A DNA stretch of 64,000 bases, taken from Moritella sp. (lineage in GTDB: Bacteria; Pseudomonadota; Gammaproteobacteria; Enterobacterales; Moritellaceae). The stretch covers positions 1 to 64,000 of the forward strand of contig NZ_JABSQR010000023.1 of the NCBI RefSeq assembly GCF_013215705.1. The letters are read 5' to 3'. The notes below the pieces were generated by a model. It had not been told where the DNA came from. It saw only the letters and a list, made by a program, of their open reading frames with translations, and made no database searches. Every line of letters begins with the position of its first letter. Position 1 is the first letter of the stretch. Below are positions 36,776 to 46,279 of this stretch, in pieces. Both the position numbers and the translations under genes were made by a program.

Positions 36776-38755
36776 TTAAATCTTAAAGACTCTAGCCACA
36801 TCTTGTAACGACGTAGCCAATTGCGCTTGTTCTTTGGCTGTTATCGCAATTTGGTTAGCCCCAGTTGCAGACTCCATTGATTTTTGCTTCACATCGACAA
36901 TGTTTTCAGCAACATCTTGGGTGACAATCGACTGCTCTTCAATCGCAGTCGCAACTTGCTCTGTCATGGCAAAAATTTGATTTACTGCAGCCGTAATATC
37001 TCGCAATGTTTGCGCTACATCGTTGGATTTACTCACCGCATCAGCGGCTTTACTCTGACTCACTTCAATCACATTAAAGGCCGCATTCACATCATTTTGC
37101 AATGCACTAATAAAACTTTCAATCTCAGCGGTAGAATCTTGAGTTCGTTTCGCAAGCGTACGGACTTCATCTGCAACGACAGCAAAACCACGCCCTTGTT
37201 CACCAGCTCGTGCCGCTTCAATCGCCGCATTCAACGCTAATAAGTTAGTTTGGTCAGCAACCGATTTAATCACATCGACCATATTAGTAATATTATTACT
37301 GCTTTCATGTAAGCTATTAATGCGTTGCGCTAAACTATCAATTTCACTGGCAAGTGTTTTAATTGACTCTGATGACTGCTGTACAATCTCAAAGCCATCA
37401 CTCGCTTGTGTATCCACTTCTCTTGCCGAATCTGCGGTCAACTGGGTGTTTTTTGCCACTTCTTTCACTGTGGCGGATAGTTCTTCAATCGCGGTAGCAA
37501 TTAGGCTGATACCATCTTGCTGCTCAGCTAATGATGTCGAGCTATACACACAGGTTTGTGCCGTTTCTTCTGCTGCCGATGCCAGCGTAATACTTGATGT
37601 CGTAATGTTATCCATCGCGCCAGCAAATTGCGATAATGTCAAATTCAAAGCCGTCGCAATTTGACCTAACTCGCTCTTGCCTGCAAGTTGTGTCTGTACC
37701 GTCAAATCATTATTGTCACGTACTTCGGTCATCACATCCATCAGCTCTTTTACCCGTGATAATAAATCGCGCACAGTGATAAAACTAATCACCGCTGAAA
37801 TCACAATAATCAACACACTAAATACGATGTTCATCGTCAATGCAGTGACCGCATTATTACGATTGGTATTAACTAAATTCAATAATGATAATTCGAGCCC
37901 ATCTTCGATTTTCTTTAACTGACCAATCCGCGCACTTGCTTGACCAAACCAATACTCAGCATCGACATTAAAGTCACTTGATTTCGTTTCAGCAATGTTT
38001 CTTAACTTCATCACTTCTTTTACCGCTGCAGTATTTAGCTGCAGCTCAAAAAACTGATTATTACTACTGGTAGCAAAGATTTTAAAATTGTCAAAATACG
38101 TGTTTTGCTCAATAACTAGCGAGACGAACTTAACAAAATCACCCGTCCCGAAATGATCTTTAGAAAAGGCATTACTTAATACTGCACGTTCGATACCGGC
38201 GCGCTCTTTCCCTTGTAAAAAGTTGTAATAGGCAACGGTCTCCGCGGTGATACTTGCATCGATACTGATATCGACAATCAAGCCTGACACGCTCAATAAC
38301 TTAGTATTTAACTGGGTGTAATAACGTAACGCCGATGCTAATTGGATATTTTTCGCATCCACTTTATTACGAATACCCGTAAGCATAGAAAGGTCTTGCT
38401 GAATGCGCGTTTGTAATTGCTTAATGTTACTGTCGGTCACTTCATTTTTTTGCAAGAAACGCATCATTTCGGCCTGTTTCACATCGGTATCGGCGCGTTG
38501 CTTACGTAGTTTACTCGCAAACTTGGTGCCGTCAGAGCCGATAAAGCCAGCTGTCATGCCGCGTTCTTTTTGTATCTCATGGACTAATTCACTGTACTCA
38601 ACAGAAAGTTCAGTATACTGCGTTAAAACCGACATCTCTTTACTGATGGCAATGTTTTGCGAAAGTGAAGTAATGCTCAGCCACAAAAAACCCAACATGG
38701 GTAAAGCCAGTAACATAATAATTTTATGCTTAAACGAAACATCTGAAAATCTCAT
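36776..38755 (-). CDS. Methyl-accepting chemotaxis protein with NIT-like sensor domain
   Basis: The ~659-aa receptor has TM1 near residues 10-30, a large periplasmic helical domain (~35-300; [15 protein letters not shown] and [18 protein letters not shown] are typical of nitrate/nitrite-sensing NIT domains), TM2 (~305-325, [15 protein letters not shown]), a HAMP domain and a signalling domain with the hairpin tip [21 protein letters not shown]. It signals to CheA/CheW. ATG 38755 follows AGGA at good spacing; the in-frame GTG at 38770 is less likely. It is monocistronic. Confidence 0.9.
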   Translation of the reverse strand: MRFSDVSFKHKIIMLLALPMLGFLWLSITSLSQNIAISKEMSVLTQYTELSVEYSELVHEIQKERGMTAGFIGSDGTKFASKLRKQRADTDVKQAEMMRFLQKNEVTDSNIKQLQTRIQQDLSMLTGIRNKVDAKNIQLASALRYYTQLNTKLLSVSGLIVDISIDASITAETVAYYNFLQGKERAGIERAVLSNAFSKDHFGTGDFVKFVSLVIEQNTYFDNFKIFATSSNNQFFELQLNTAAVKEVMKLRNIAETKSSDFNVDAEYWFGQASARIGQLKKIEDGLELSLLNLVNTNRNNAVTALTMNIVFSVLIIVISAVISFITVRDLLSRVKELMDVMTEVRDNNDLTVQTQLAGKSELGQIATALNLTLSQFAGAMDNITTSSITLASAAEETAQTCVYSSTSLAEQQDGISLIATAIEELSATVKEVAKNTQLTADSAREVDTQASDGFEIVQQSSESIKTLASEIDSLAQRINSLHESSNNITNMVDVIKSVADQTNLLALNAAIEAARAGEQGRGFAVVADEVRTLAKRTQDSTAEIESFISALQNDVNAAFNVIEVSQSKAADAVSKSNDVAQTLRDITAAVNQIFAMTEQVATAIEEQSIVTQDVAENIVDVKQKSMESATGANQIAITAKEQAQLATSLQDVARVFKI

Positions 38756-38996
38756 AACCGTCCTGAACACGTAAATAAAGTATCAAAATATGCCGAAATA
38801 GATTAAATACGGCAATTATCCCCGTAAATGATACATACATATAAAACACATTGTATTAATGTTTATGTAACATGCTTGTTAACATAACATTTTTTTGTTC
38901 TAGCTCAATGAAATTTTGCGAACGATTAAATATCAAGCAATTAAAATGCAGATTTTAGAAAATAAGCGACGAGATCGTAATCAGAAGTGGTTAAGA

Positions 38997-39338
38997 CTAC
39001 GCTAGGATTTCGCGTACAAAGGCTTCAATTTCTTGATCTTGACAGTTATCAAAGAAACATTGTTGGAAACGCTCACCCGTGACAGCTGTTTTAATCAATG
39101 CAGGGTCAATAGCGCGCAATGTATCGAGATAATTTTCTTTTGTTACAGCAGCTTTAGACTTGATTAGAATACTCGCCATGATACCAAGGTGAACATAAGT
39201 AAGGTGATGATCATTTTCATCTGACATACCTACGTTAAAAACAGAATAATTCTTTTCAGAAGCAACCACTGTTAATTCATTGAGTACCGTTGCATTTTTA
39301 GGTGCTTGGCTATTTTCCATCATCAGTGCGATTTTCAT
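38997..39338 (-). pseudogene. RpiB/LacA/LacB-family isomerase, internally deleted
   Basis: ATG 39338 with GGAGAG upstream gives 113 aa. The N-terminus (MKIALMMENSQAPKNATVLN; HHLTYVHLGIMASILI) and C-terminus (KAAVTKENYLDTLRAIDP; AVTGERFQQCFFDNCQD) match the ends of ~210-aa RpiB/LacAB-type proteins, but the central part that should carry the active-site Cys motif (CGTGxG) is missing; the two ends are fused in frame. From family knowledge the product should be inactive as an isomerase. The intact length is recalled, not searched. Confidence 0.6.
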
Positions 39339-39455
39339 TAAACTCTCTCCAATAAAACTGATTACCACTATATAAAGATCGCTAAATGTGTACGGTACAT
39401 TCAGCATAACGGAAGAGAAAATGGGATTGACTAAACTCATACAATACAACTCGCC

Positions 39456-39524
39456 ATAGCTAAAGGCTATCGAACCATTAACTTTAATCGATTATACCTA
39501 TTTAACTCTATTGTGCATAATAGC
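39456..39524 (+). promoter_or_regulatory. OxyR-like operator and extended -10 of the flavoprotein gene
   Basis: ATAG (39456), CTAT (39467), TTAA (39478) and CGAT (39489) are spaced at exact 11-bp steps; the first two match OxyR tetranucleotides perfectly. TGCATAAT at 39514-39521 is the conserved extended -10. The block 39467-39524 aligns without gaps to the Prx-Grx promoter at 35806-35863. Confidence 0.55.
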
Positions 39525-39619
39525 GGCATCAACACGAGGTATCTACTTCGTGCCCAAATTTTCACTAAAATAAGCGCGACAAACGACACACGTTTTCGCT
39601 ATACGCTTTCTAAGGCTAA

Positions 39620-41074
39620 ATGATGAATATGATAAATGTAGATGTAGCAGTTATTGGTGGTGGTACAGCTGGACTTGGCGCATACCGTGCAGCAAAAGCA
39701 CATTCAGAAAGTGTCGTAATCATCGAAGGTGGTCCGTATGGCACTACCTGTGCGCGTGTTGGTTGTATGCCATCAAAACTGCTTATCGCCGCAGCAGAAA
39801 GTGTCCACCAAATTAAAAAAGCGCCCGGTTTTGGTATCCACCCACAAGGTGAAACGATCATTAACGGTGTCGAAGTGATGGCGCGAATTAAGCGAGAACG
39901 CGACCGTTTTGTTGGTTTTGTTTTAGAAGGCGTTGACGAGATCCCAGAGCACGACAAAGTGTCTGGCTACGCCAAATTTTTAAACAACAATACGTTACTC
40001 GTCGATGACCACACCCAAATTAACGCCAAACGTATTGTGATAGCCACAGGATCACGTCCTGCTTATCCTGCCGTATGGAATGAATTAGGCGATCGCCTAG
40101 TGATCAATGATGATGTCTTTGACTGGGACGATTTACCAAAATCAATCGCGGTATTTGGTCCTGGCGTTATTGGTTTAGAACTCGGTCAATCACTGAAACG
40201 TTTAGGTGTAGACGTTATTATGTTCGGTTTAGGAGGCCAAGTCGGTCCATTAACCGATCCTACAGTAATGGCCTACGCGAACAAAACGTTTAATGAAGAA
40301 TTCTACCTTGATGCCGACGTAAAAATAGAAAGCATGAAGCGTCAGGGTGACCATGTCGAAATTAAATACCTAGATGATAAACAAGCACTGCAAACCATTA
40401 ATGTTGAATACGTACTTGCTGCGACTGGTCGCCGCCCAAATGTAGATAAAATTGGTCTGCAGAATACCACGCTGGAATTAGATGAACGTGGTGTACCAAC
40501 AGCTGATTATTACACCATGCAAACATCGGTAGAAAATATCTTTATTTCTGGTGATGCCAGTAACCAGATCCCGCTGTTACACGAAGCGGCTGACCAAGCA
40601 CGGATTGCCGGTGATAACGCAGGTCGTTTCCCACAAATTAGAGCGGGTCTGCGCCGCAGCGTTATTTCAGCCGTATTCACCGACCCGCAAATTGCCATGG
40701 TCGGTGAAACTTATAAACAGATCATTGCACGCTTAGGTAATTGTGGTTGTTTTGAAACCGGTAGTGTGTCGTTCGAAAACCAAGGTCGATCACGTGTAAT
40801 GCTACGTAACAAGGGGTTACTACATGTTTATGCTGAACACGGTACAGGTCTGTTCTTAGGCGCTGAAATGATAGGCCCAGATGCAGAGCATTTAGCGCAC
40901 TTATTAGCATGGGCACATCAACAAAAAATGACTGTTTCAGAAATGTTAGACATGCCATTCTACCACCCCGTCATTGAAGAAGGTGTTAGAACAGCATTAC
41001 GTGACCTCAATGCTAAATTACACCTAGGTCCAGATATGATTAAACATTGTATGGATTGTGGCCCAGGCTGCTAG
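39620..41074 (+). CDS. Dihydrolipoyl-dehydrogenase-like pyridine nucleotide-disulfide oxidoreductase
   Basis: The 484-aa flavoprotein has an FAD-binding VDVAVIGGGTAGLGAY, the redox pair in TTCARVGCMPSK (Cys-x4-Cys), the NAD(P) motif IAVFGPGVIGLELGQ and the second FAD motif NIFISGDASNQ. The C-terminal dimer domain ends in an unusual CMDCGPGC cysteine cluster that could be a second redox or metal site. It is not near pyruvate-dehydrogenase genes, so it is not a classic Lpd; a shared OxyR-like promoter suggests a redox-defence role. ATG 39620, 39623 and 39629 are possible starts; AAGG upstream fits the first two. Confidence 0.85.
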   Translation: MMNMINVDVAVIGGGTAGLGAYRAAKAHSESVVIIEGGPYGTTCARVGCMPSKLLIAAAESVHQIKKAPGFGIHPQGETIINGVEVMARIKRERDRFVGFVLEGVDEIPEHDKVSGYAKFLNNNTLLVDDHTQINAKRIVIATGSRPAYPAVWNELGDRLVINDDVFDWDDLPKSIAVFGPGVIGLELGQSLKRLGVDVIMFGLGGQVGPLTDPTVMAYANKTFNEEFYLDADVKIESMKRQGDHVEIKYLDDKQALQTINVEYVLAATGRRPNVDKIGLQNTTLELDERGVPTADYYTMQTSVENIFISGDASNQIPLLHEAADQARIAGDNAGRFPQIRAGLRRSVISAVFTDPQIAMVGETYKQIIARLGNCGCFETGSVSFENQGRSRVMLRNKGLLHVYAEHGTGLFLGAEMIGPDAEHLAHLLAWAHQQKMTVSEMLDMPFYHPVIEEGVRTALRDLNAKLHLGPDMIKHCMDCGPGC

Positions 41075-41131
41075 TGACAGGTTCCGTTAAACACTAAGCT
41101 TGGCGATTAAGACTGGCTGGGATATCAGAAC

Positions 41132-41170
41132 AAGGCGTAATAGCAAATAATAACTATTACGCCTTATTTT
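41132..41170 (+). terminator. Flavoprotein gene terminator
   Basis: A 12-bp stem AAGGCGTAATAG/CTATTACGCCTT with a 10-nt loop is followed by ATTTTTAT. Confidence 0.8.
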
Positions 41171-41264
41171 TATAAGGCACCGCTGAAATAACAAGACGTA
41201 TAAACAGGTTAAACTAACACCTGATATCCTGTACTGACGCTATCCAATCAACCCCATCGTATCA

Positions 41265-42146
41265 CTACATGGTGTGTTTAGCGGCCGCGATAATCTGTTC
41301 TGAGACTTGTTTATATAATCCTTTTAACAGGATCCAGCGATGCCAGTAGAGTGGTATGGTTAAATGAGTCTCTGTTATTTTTACCAATTTTCCAGAAATC
41401 AATTCATCTGCAATTTGTAATTCAGGGATCAAGCAGTAAGCCACCCCCGCATTTGCCATGGCGACAAACGCTTCAGATGAACGCACAATATGACAAGGGT
41501 AACTGCCACCAGCCAAACTAAAATGCTGCTCGATAAACTTAATGTGCATATCGTCTTTATGATCAAATGATACCGCAGGTGCTTTACGCAAAGCTTGCTG
41601 CGTGATCCCCTGTGGTAAATACTGCTGCACAAACTCAGGCGTTGCCACCAGCGCATAATTAAGCTCACCCAATAGTGTTGCTTCACAACCTGGCAAGGGC
41701 TTGCTTTTTAAACTCAGCGCGCCAAATGCTTCACCCGCTTTTACCTTCTCCAGTGTTCTCGCTTCATCCATAATATGTAAGTTAAGTTCTATAGGATATT
41801 GTTTTAATAATGGCGCGAGTGCGGGGATAAACCAGGTTGCTAAACTGTCTGCATTCACGGCAATCGCCATCACTACGGATTTATCTGTCGCGGTTGCGCT
41901 GATGCTGGGTAATAATTCTGCTTCTAAATGCTGTACTTGTTTGTAATGCTTTAACAAACGCTGACCAATATCCGTCGCCACCAGCGGTTGACTACGGATC
42001 AATACAGGCTGCGCCACATACTCTTCCAATAACTTAATACGCTGAGACACTGCAGGTTGTGAAATACACAATACATTCGCTGCTCGTTCAAAGCTTTGCT
42101 GTTCAATCACCACCTGTAACGCATTTAGTAATTTGTAATCCACCAT
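41265..42146 (-). CDS. argP: LysR-family regulator ArgP
   Basis: The ~293-aa regulator begins with the LysR HTH (LLNALQVVIEQQSFERAANVLCISQPAVSQRIKLLEE). ArgP activates the arginine exporter argO in response to arginine and lysine. ATG 42146 is chosen because GGGGGATGAG directly precedes it; a further in-frame ATG upstream would add nine residues. Divergent to argO, with about 125 bp between: the standard arrangement. Confidence 0.9.
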   Translation of the reverse strand: MVDYKLLNALQVVIEQQSFERAANVLCISQPAVSQRIKLLEEYVAQPVLIRSQPLVATDIGQRLLKHYKQVQHLEAELLPSISATATDKSVVMAIAVNADSLATWFIPALAPLLKQYPIELNLHIMDEARTLEKVKAGEAFGALSLKSKPLPGCEATLLGELNYALVATPEFVQQYLPQGITQQALRKAPAVSFDHKDDMHIKFIEQHFSLAGGSYPCHIVRSSEAFVAMANAGVAYCLIPELQIADELISGKLVKITETHLTIPLYWHRWILLKGLYKQVSEQIIAAAKHTM

Positions 42147-42270
42147 CTCATCCCCCTTCTTGTCATCTTGCAACGATACATAAGCTTAAATTATCAATCA
42201 TAATTATTATTCATTATACTTATCTCATTAATTTTTGTAATCTCCAAAGCTCATCTTTTAGAGGTTCATT

Positions 42271-42882
42271 ATGCTAACAGCAACAATTCAAGGACTACTG
42301 CTTGGCGGTAGTATGATCATCCCTATCGGCGCGCAAAATGCGTATATTTTAAATCAGGGAATTAAACGTAATCATCACTGGTTAACAGCCACTATTTGCA
42401 TTTTATGTGATGCATTACTTATCTGCGCAGGCGTGTTTGGCGCCGGTAGTTTGTTGGCATTAAACCCCAATTTATTACAGGTAATTACTTGGGGGGGCAT
42501 TGTATTTTTATCGGTTTATGGGGCAATGTCGTTTCGCAGTGCATGGCAGTATCAATACGGTAAAGCCGAGTTAGATGGTACCCATAAATCCCGTAAAATG
42601 GTGATAATGGCAACGCTAGCGGTCACCTTACTTAACCCACACGTGTATTTAGATACTGTCGTTGTACTAGGCAGTGTCGGTAACCAATTTAGTGGCGATA
42701 ATCGTATCGCTTTTGCGGCGGGTACGATTTTAGCTTCAATTTTATGGTTTTATGGCATCGCCTTTAGCGCAGCTAAGTTTTCGAACTGGCTCAACCGACC
42801 CAAAGTACAACGTATTATCGACATAACCGTCGGTGGTATTATGTGGGTGATCGCCAGTAGTCTGTATCGCAACCTAGCATGA
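42271..42882 (+). CDS. argO: LysE/ArgO-family arginine exporter
   Basis: The 203-aa inner-membrane protein has about six TM segments and the family opening GLLLGGSMIIPIGAQNAYILNQGI, plus TLLNPHVYLDTVVVLGSV with the conserved NPH motif. It exports arginine, possibly lysine. AGAGG lies before the ATG. Its divergent neighbour is argP, its known activator. Confidence 0.93.
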   Translation: MLTATIQGLLLGGSMIIPIGAQNAYILNQGIKRNHHWLTATICILCDALLICAGVFGAGSLLALNPNLLQVITWGGIVFLSVYGAMSFRSAWQYQYGKAELDGTHKSRKMVIMATLAVTLLNPHVYLDTVVVLGSVGNQFSGDNRIAFAAGTILASILWFYGIAFSAAKFSNWLNRPKVQRIIDITVGGIMWVIASSLYRNLA

Positions 42883-42883
42883 T

Positions 42884-43786
42884 CTAACCATCGATGACGT
42901 ATTGCTTGGCTTGTTGTTTTAATAGTGTTGCAAACAGCAAACCAGCAGGACCTAATGTTTTCTTGTTGGCATAAATCAAATATAACGACAGATCAAGACG
43001 CACATGATCTTCGATGATTAGCTCCACCAGGTCACCATTGGCTAGTTCATCTTGAATGCGGCTAATGGGTAACGTCGCATGTCCTAACCCCTGCTTAACC
43101 AAACTGAGCGACTCATGTAAATGGCTCACCGTCCAACGTTGCTGCGAGCCTAGCCAACCAGCATCGACACTGCGAAGCGCACTCGAATCACTCATCACAA
43201 TTTGGGCATGGGATTTCAATTCTGCAAGTGTTAATGGTCGATTTAGCAAAGCTAACGGATGCTGGTGATGTACAAAACGTGATAACTGCCCATGACACAA
43301 TTTTTCTCCCGTAAATCCGGTGGGAATTTGACTGCTAATAATCAGGTCTGCGGTGCCGTACGTCGCGGCGTCCGTCACCCCTGATAATGTACCTTGTTGA
43401 AAATCAATACTGGTCACTGTGCACTGCTGAGCAAATAAGGCCAGAACGTCAGTTAATAACGGCTGTGGAAATAGTTGTGTCGTCATGACTTTTAACAGCG
43501 GCTCCCAACCTGCACTGTATTCCCCCGCCAGTTGCTCAATACTTGCCGCTTGCGTTAACAATTCATTCGCTTGCGTCAGCATTTTCTTGCCCATATCAGT
43601 GACAACTGCACGACGACCTTGTTGTTCAAACAAACGCACACCCAGATTATCTTGCAGCTTCTGGATCGCATAACTAATCGAACTTTGGCTCTTAATTAAG
43701 TAATCAGCTGCGCCCTGAAAACTACCTTGCTCGACCACAACCTTAAAGATATACCATTGCTCTAAACTCACCGTTAGCTCTTTCAT
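42884..43786 (-). CDS. LysR-family transcriptional regulator
   Basis: The ~300-aa protein has an N-terminal HTH (WYIFKVVVEQGSFQGAADYLIKSQSSISYAIQKLQD) and a C-terminal effector domain. ATG 43786 is favoured over 43789 because of AAGGATC spacing. It is divergent from azoR, so it may regulate it; the effector is unknown. It ends 1 bp after argO, strictly convergent. Confidence 0.88.
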   Translation of the reverse strand: MKELTVSLEQWYIFKVVVEQGSFQGAADYLIKSQSSISYAIQKLQDNLGVRLFEQQGRRAVVTDMGKKMLTQANELLTQAASIEQLAGEYSAGWEPLLKVMTTQLFPQPLLTDVLALFAQQCTVTSIDFQQGTLSGVTDAATYGTADLIISSQIPTGFTGEKLCHGQLSRFVHHQHPLALLNRPLTLAELKSHAQIVMSDSSALRSVDAGWLGSQQRWTVSHLHESLSLVKQGLGHATLPISRIQDELANGDLVELIIEDHVRLDLSLYLIYANKKTLGPAGLLFATLLKQQAKQYVIDG

Positions 43787-43909
43787 CATGATCCTTAACG
43801 TCCATGTTTTAATTCATCTAAAAAATCGATGATATAGATTGGATTTACCCGGTTAATTTATTTTTTAATTACCGTAAGCTTACTCTACAACATAAAGCGA
43901 GGAACAAAA

Positions 43910-44509
43910 ATGAAAGTTTTACACATAGATAGCAGCCTACAAGGCAAAAATTCAACATCATCAAAGATTGCAAAAAAACTAATCGAAAAATTAGATATAA
44001 ATAATACTCAACAGCAACAAATTACCTATCGTGACCTTAATGTATCGCAAGTACCGCACTTAACCGAGGCTATTTTTAGTGCATTCCACACACCGGAATC
44101 AGAACGCACAATAGAACAACAAGCGGCTGCGGCAGTATCAGACCAATTAATTGATGAAGTAAGTAACAGTGATATCTTAATTATCGCCGTACCTATGTAT
44201 AACTTTGGCGTACCGTCAACCTTAAAAGCTTGGATTGACCACATCGCTCGTGCAGGTAAAACATTTACTTACACAGCAGAAGGCCCAAAACCGTTACTAA
44301 AAATGCCAAAAACTTATGTGATCGCAACCCGTGGTGGACGGTATGCCAACACACCCTCAGATACGCAAGCGCCTTGGTTAGAACAAGTACTTAAATTTGT
44401 CGGTATACCTGAAGTCGAATTTATCTTTGCAGAAGGCGTAGCAATGAACTCGGCAGATGATGTATTAAGCAACGCAGATGCACGTATTAACGAATTACTA
44501 AGTGCTTAA
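43910..44509 (+). CDS. azoR: FMN-dependent NADH-azoreductase
   Basis: The 199-aa flavodoxin-fold enzyme reduces quinones and azo compounds. The phosphate-binding loop VLHIDSSLQGKNSTSSKI, the PMYNFGVPSTLKAWIDHI block and the FMN-ring motif ATRGGRY are characteristic. GCGAGGA precedes the ATG. A LysR gene lies divergently upstream. Confidence 0.93.
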   Translation: MKVLHIDSSLQGKNSTSSKIAKKLIEKLDINNTQQQQITYRDLNVSQVPHLTEAIFSAFHTPESERTIEQQAAAAVSDQLIDEVSNSDILIIAVPMYNFGVPSTLKAWIDHIARAGKTFTYTAEGPKPLLKMPKTYVIATRGGRYANTPSDTQAPWLEQVLKFVGIPEVEFIFAEGVAMNSADDVLSNADARINELLSA

Positions 44510-44662
44510 AACGATTTAAACACACTGACGGGAATATATTTGTTCACTATACTTTGCGCTTACAGAGAAAAAGGCCGATAATCAGCCCATCTATCCAAAC
44601 CGAACTAAATACGAGCTCAGTTTGGATATATTCCTATAACACCAGACAAAAGTTGAACATAA

Positions 44663-45352
44663 ATGCGTTTAGATAAGTTTATTTGCCAAAGTACTAACCT
44701 GACCCGTACCCTTGCCAAGCGTGAGATTGCACGCAGCAACGTGAAAATTAATGGCGAAGTTGTACGTAAAGCAGACCATAAAGTAACAGCAGACATGGAT
44801 GTTTGGTTTAGTGGTAGATCATTAAGCCAACGTCCACCGCGTTATATCATGATGCATAAACCATTAGATGTAATTTGCTCAACAGTAGACGAAGAACACC
44901 CATCTGTGATGAATCTAATCGAAGCAGACAAGCGTGAAGAATTACACATCGCTGGTCGCCTTGACGTTGATACTACAGGTTTAGTATTGATCACCGATGA
45001 CGGTAAATGGTCACACCGCGTTACATCACCTAAGCGTGCATGCAACAAACGTTACCGTGTACAGCTTGCCGAAGCAATCGCACCAACAGCAGTAGCAGAT
45101 TTTGCAGCAGGTATCCATCTGCGTAGCGAAGACAAACCTTGCCTACCTGCAAAATTAGAGATCTTAAGCGAAAAAGAAGTATTGCTTACCATCCAAGAAG
45201 GTAAATATCACCAAGTTAAACGTATGTTTGCTAGCCAAGGCAATAGCGTGGTTGGTTTACATCGCGAACAGATCGGCGACATCGTATTAGACCCAGCACT
45301 AGAATTAGGTGAATGGCGTTACTTAACAGACGAAGAAGCATCAAGCATCTAA
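44663..45352 (+). CDS. rsuA: 16S rRNA pseudouridine(516) synthase
   Basis: The 229-aa enzyme isomerises U516 of 16S rRNA. An N-terminal S4 domain (MRLDKFICQSTNLTRTLAKREI) precedes the catalytic domain with Asp in AGRLDVDTTGLVL and the C-terminal HQVKRMFASQGN block. Length is typical for RsuA. It is monocistronic with a hairpin downstream. Confidence 0.93.
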   Translation: MRLDKFICQSTNLTRTLAKREIARSNVKINGEVVRKADHKVTADMDVWFSGRSLSQRPPRYIMMHKPLDVICSTVDEEHPSVMNLIEADKREELHIAGRLDVDTTGLVLITDDGKWSHRVTSPKRACNKRYRVQLAEAIAPTAVADFAAGIHLRSEDKPCLPAKLEILSEKEVLLTIQEGKYHQVKRMFASQGNSVVGLHREQIGDIVLDPALELGEWRYLTDEEASSI

Positions 45353-45401
45353 TCTGTTAGCCGAACAGATAGTTATACCAACTGTCCAAAAGCTATAAAT
45401 A

Positions 45402-45440
45402 CCACAACCCACGTTAATCGCTTAATGTGGGCTGTGGTCA
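45402..45440. terminator. Hairpin between convergent rsuA and regulator genes
   Basis: A stem pairing CCACA.CCCAC.TTAA with its complement around loop TCGC, with two single-base irregularities, separates the convergent genes ending at 45352 and 45458. Confidence 0.6.
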
Positions 45441-45457
45441 TTTATGCTATCACTTAT

Positions 45458-46093
45458 CTATTCTGTCTCTAGCGCTGTCACCTTATAGGCACAACGCCTC
45501 GCCCCTTCGACAATATGCTCTTCGCGCTCGACCGTTGCATACGGTGCTAATAATGTTTGAAATAAATTCAATTCTGAACGACAAAAATTAAGACATTTAG
45601 ATGCTGCAGCGCAGATAGGACAATGGTTTTCCATCAACCAATAAACAGCCTTGTCATCAACAACAACGGTCGCCATATACCCTTCTTCACTGCGTAACTC
45701 AGCTAACGCTTCCAGTTTACCCAGTAAATCTGGCTTACTCGCCAGTCTGTCACTATAGAGCAAAAATGACGCTTGTTCGCGATGCGCAATAAGTTGCTCA
45801 AGCCCTTCATCACCAAAAATTACTTTAACTGAATCGATAAGCTGTACGGTCAATTCTTCATGGCGATCTGAGAAATGGCTATTACTCTGCGTTGTCAGTG
45901 ACCAATAGCGGGTTGGGCGACCTCGCACAGCCTTTTTATCTTCAAAGCGAATATCACCATCATCTTCTAAAGCCTGCAAATGTTGGCGAACGCCCATGGT
46001 CGTTAACCCTAATTCACTGGCCAATATTTTTGCGGTTAACGCTCCTTCAAATTTTAATAGGCTAAGAATTTTCTCACTGGTCTTTTCTTTCAT
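45458..46093 (-). CDS. SufR-like winged-helix regulator with cysteine cluster
   Basis: The 211-aa protein has an N-terminal winged HTH (ALTAKILASELGLTTMGVRQHLQALEDDGDI) and a C-terminal cluster HCPICAAASKCLNFC near residues 157-171. This is the layout of the COG2345 regulators, including SufR, in which cysteines bind an Fe-S cluster. It is divergent from a flavin reductase-VOC gene pair, and the shared region carries two identical 26-bp operators, so it very likely represses that pair and itself. The signal may be redox or iron. Confidence 0.85.
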   Translation of the reverse strand: MKEKTSEKILSLLKFEGALTAKILASELGLTTMGVRQHLQALEDDGDIRFEDKKAVRGRPTRYWSLTTQSNSHFSDRHEELTVQLIDSVKVIFGDEGLEQLIAHREQASFLLYSDRLASKPDLLGKLEALAELRSEEGYMATVVVDDKAVYWLMENHCPICAAASKCLNFCRSELNLFQTLLAPYATVEREEHIVEGARRCAYKVTALETE

Positions 46094-46176
46094 TTTGACT
46101 CCGCTTTACCTGACTACAGGCACATTCGGCGTGCCTTCAGATGCTTTCATACTTAGTATTATTACCGATATAAATA

Positions 46177-46202
46177 TTAAGTAAACTTTTTTATTTACTT
46201 AA
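46177..46202. promoter_or_regulatory. Operator 1: TTAAGTAAA-N8-TTTACTTAA
   Basis: A perfect 9-bp dyad with an 8-bp spacer in the divergent region between the SufR-like regulator and the flavin reductase gene. An identical-arm copy lies 49 bp downstream, so two regulator dimers could bind about five turns apart. Confidence 0.7.
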
Positions 46203-46225
46203 TTTAAATTTCAACCTTTACAAAC

Positions 46226-46251
46226 TTAAGTAAAGCGTTTACTTTACTTAA
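46226..46251. promoter_or_regulatory. Operator 2: TTAAGTAAA-N8-TTTACTTAA
   Basis: The same 9-bp arms and 8-bp spacing as at 46177-46202. It ends 28 bp before the flavin reductase ATG, so binding would block its promoter or early transcription. Confidence 0.7.
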
Positions 46252-46279
46252 CAATTAACAAACAAAATGGTTACTTAAT

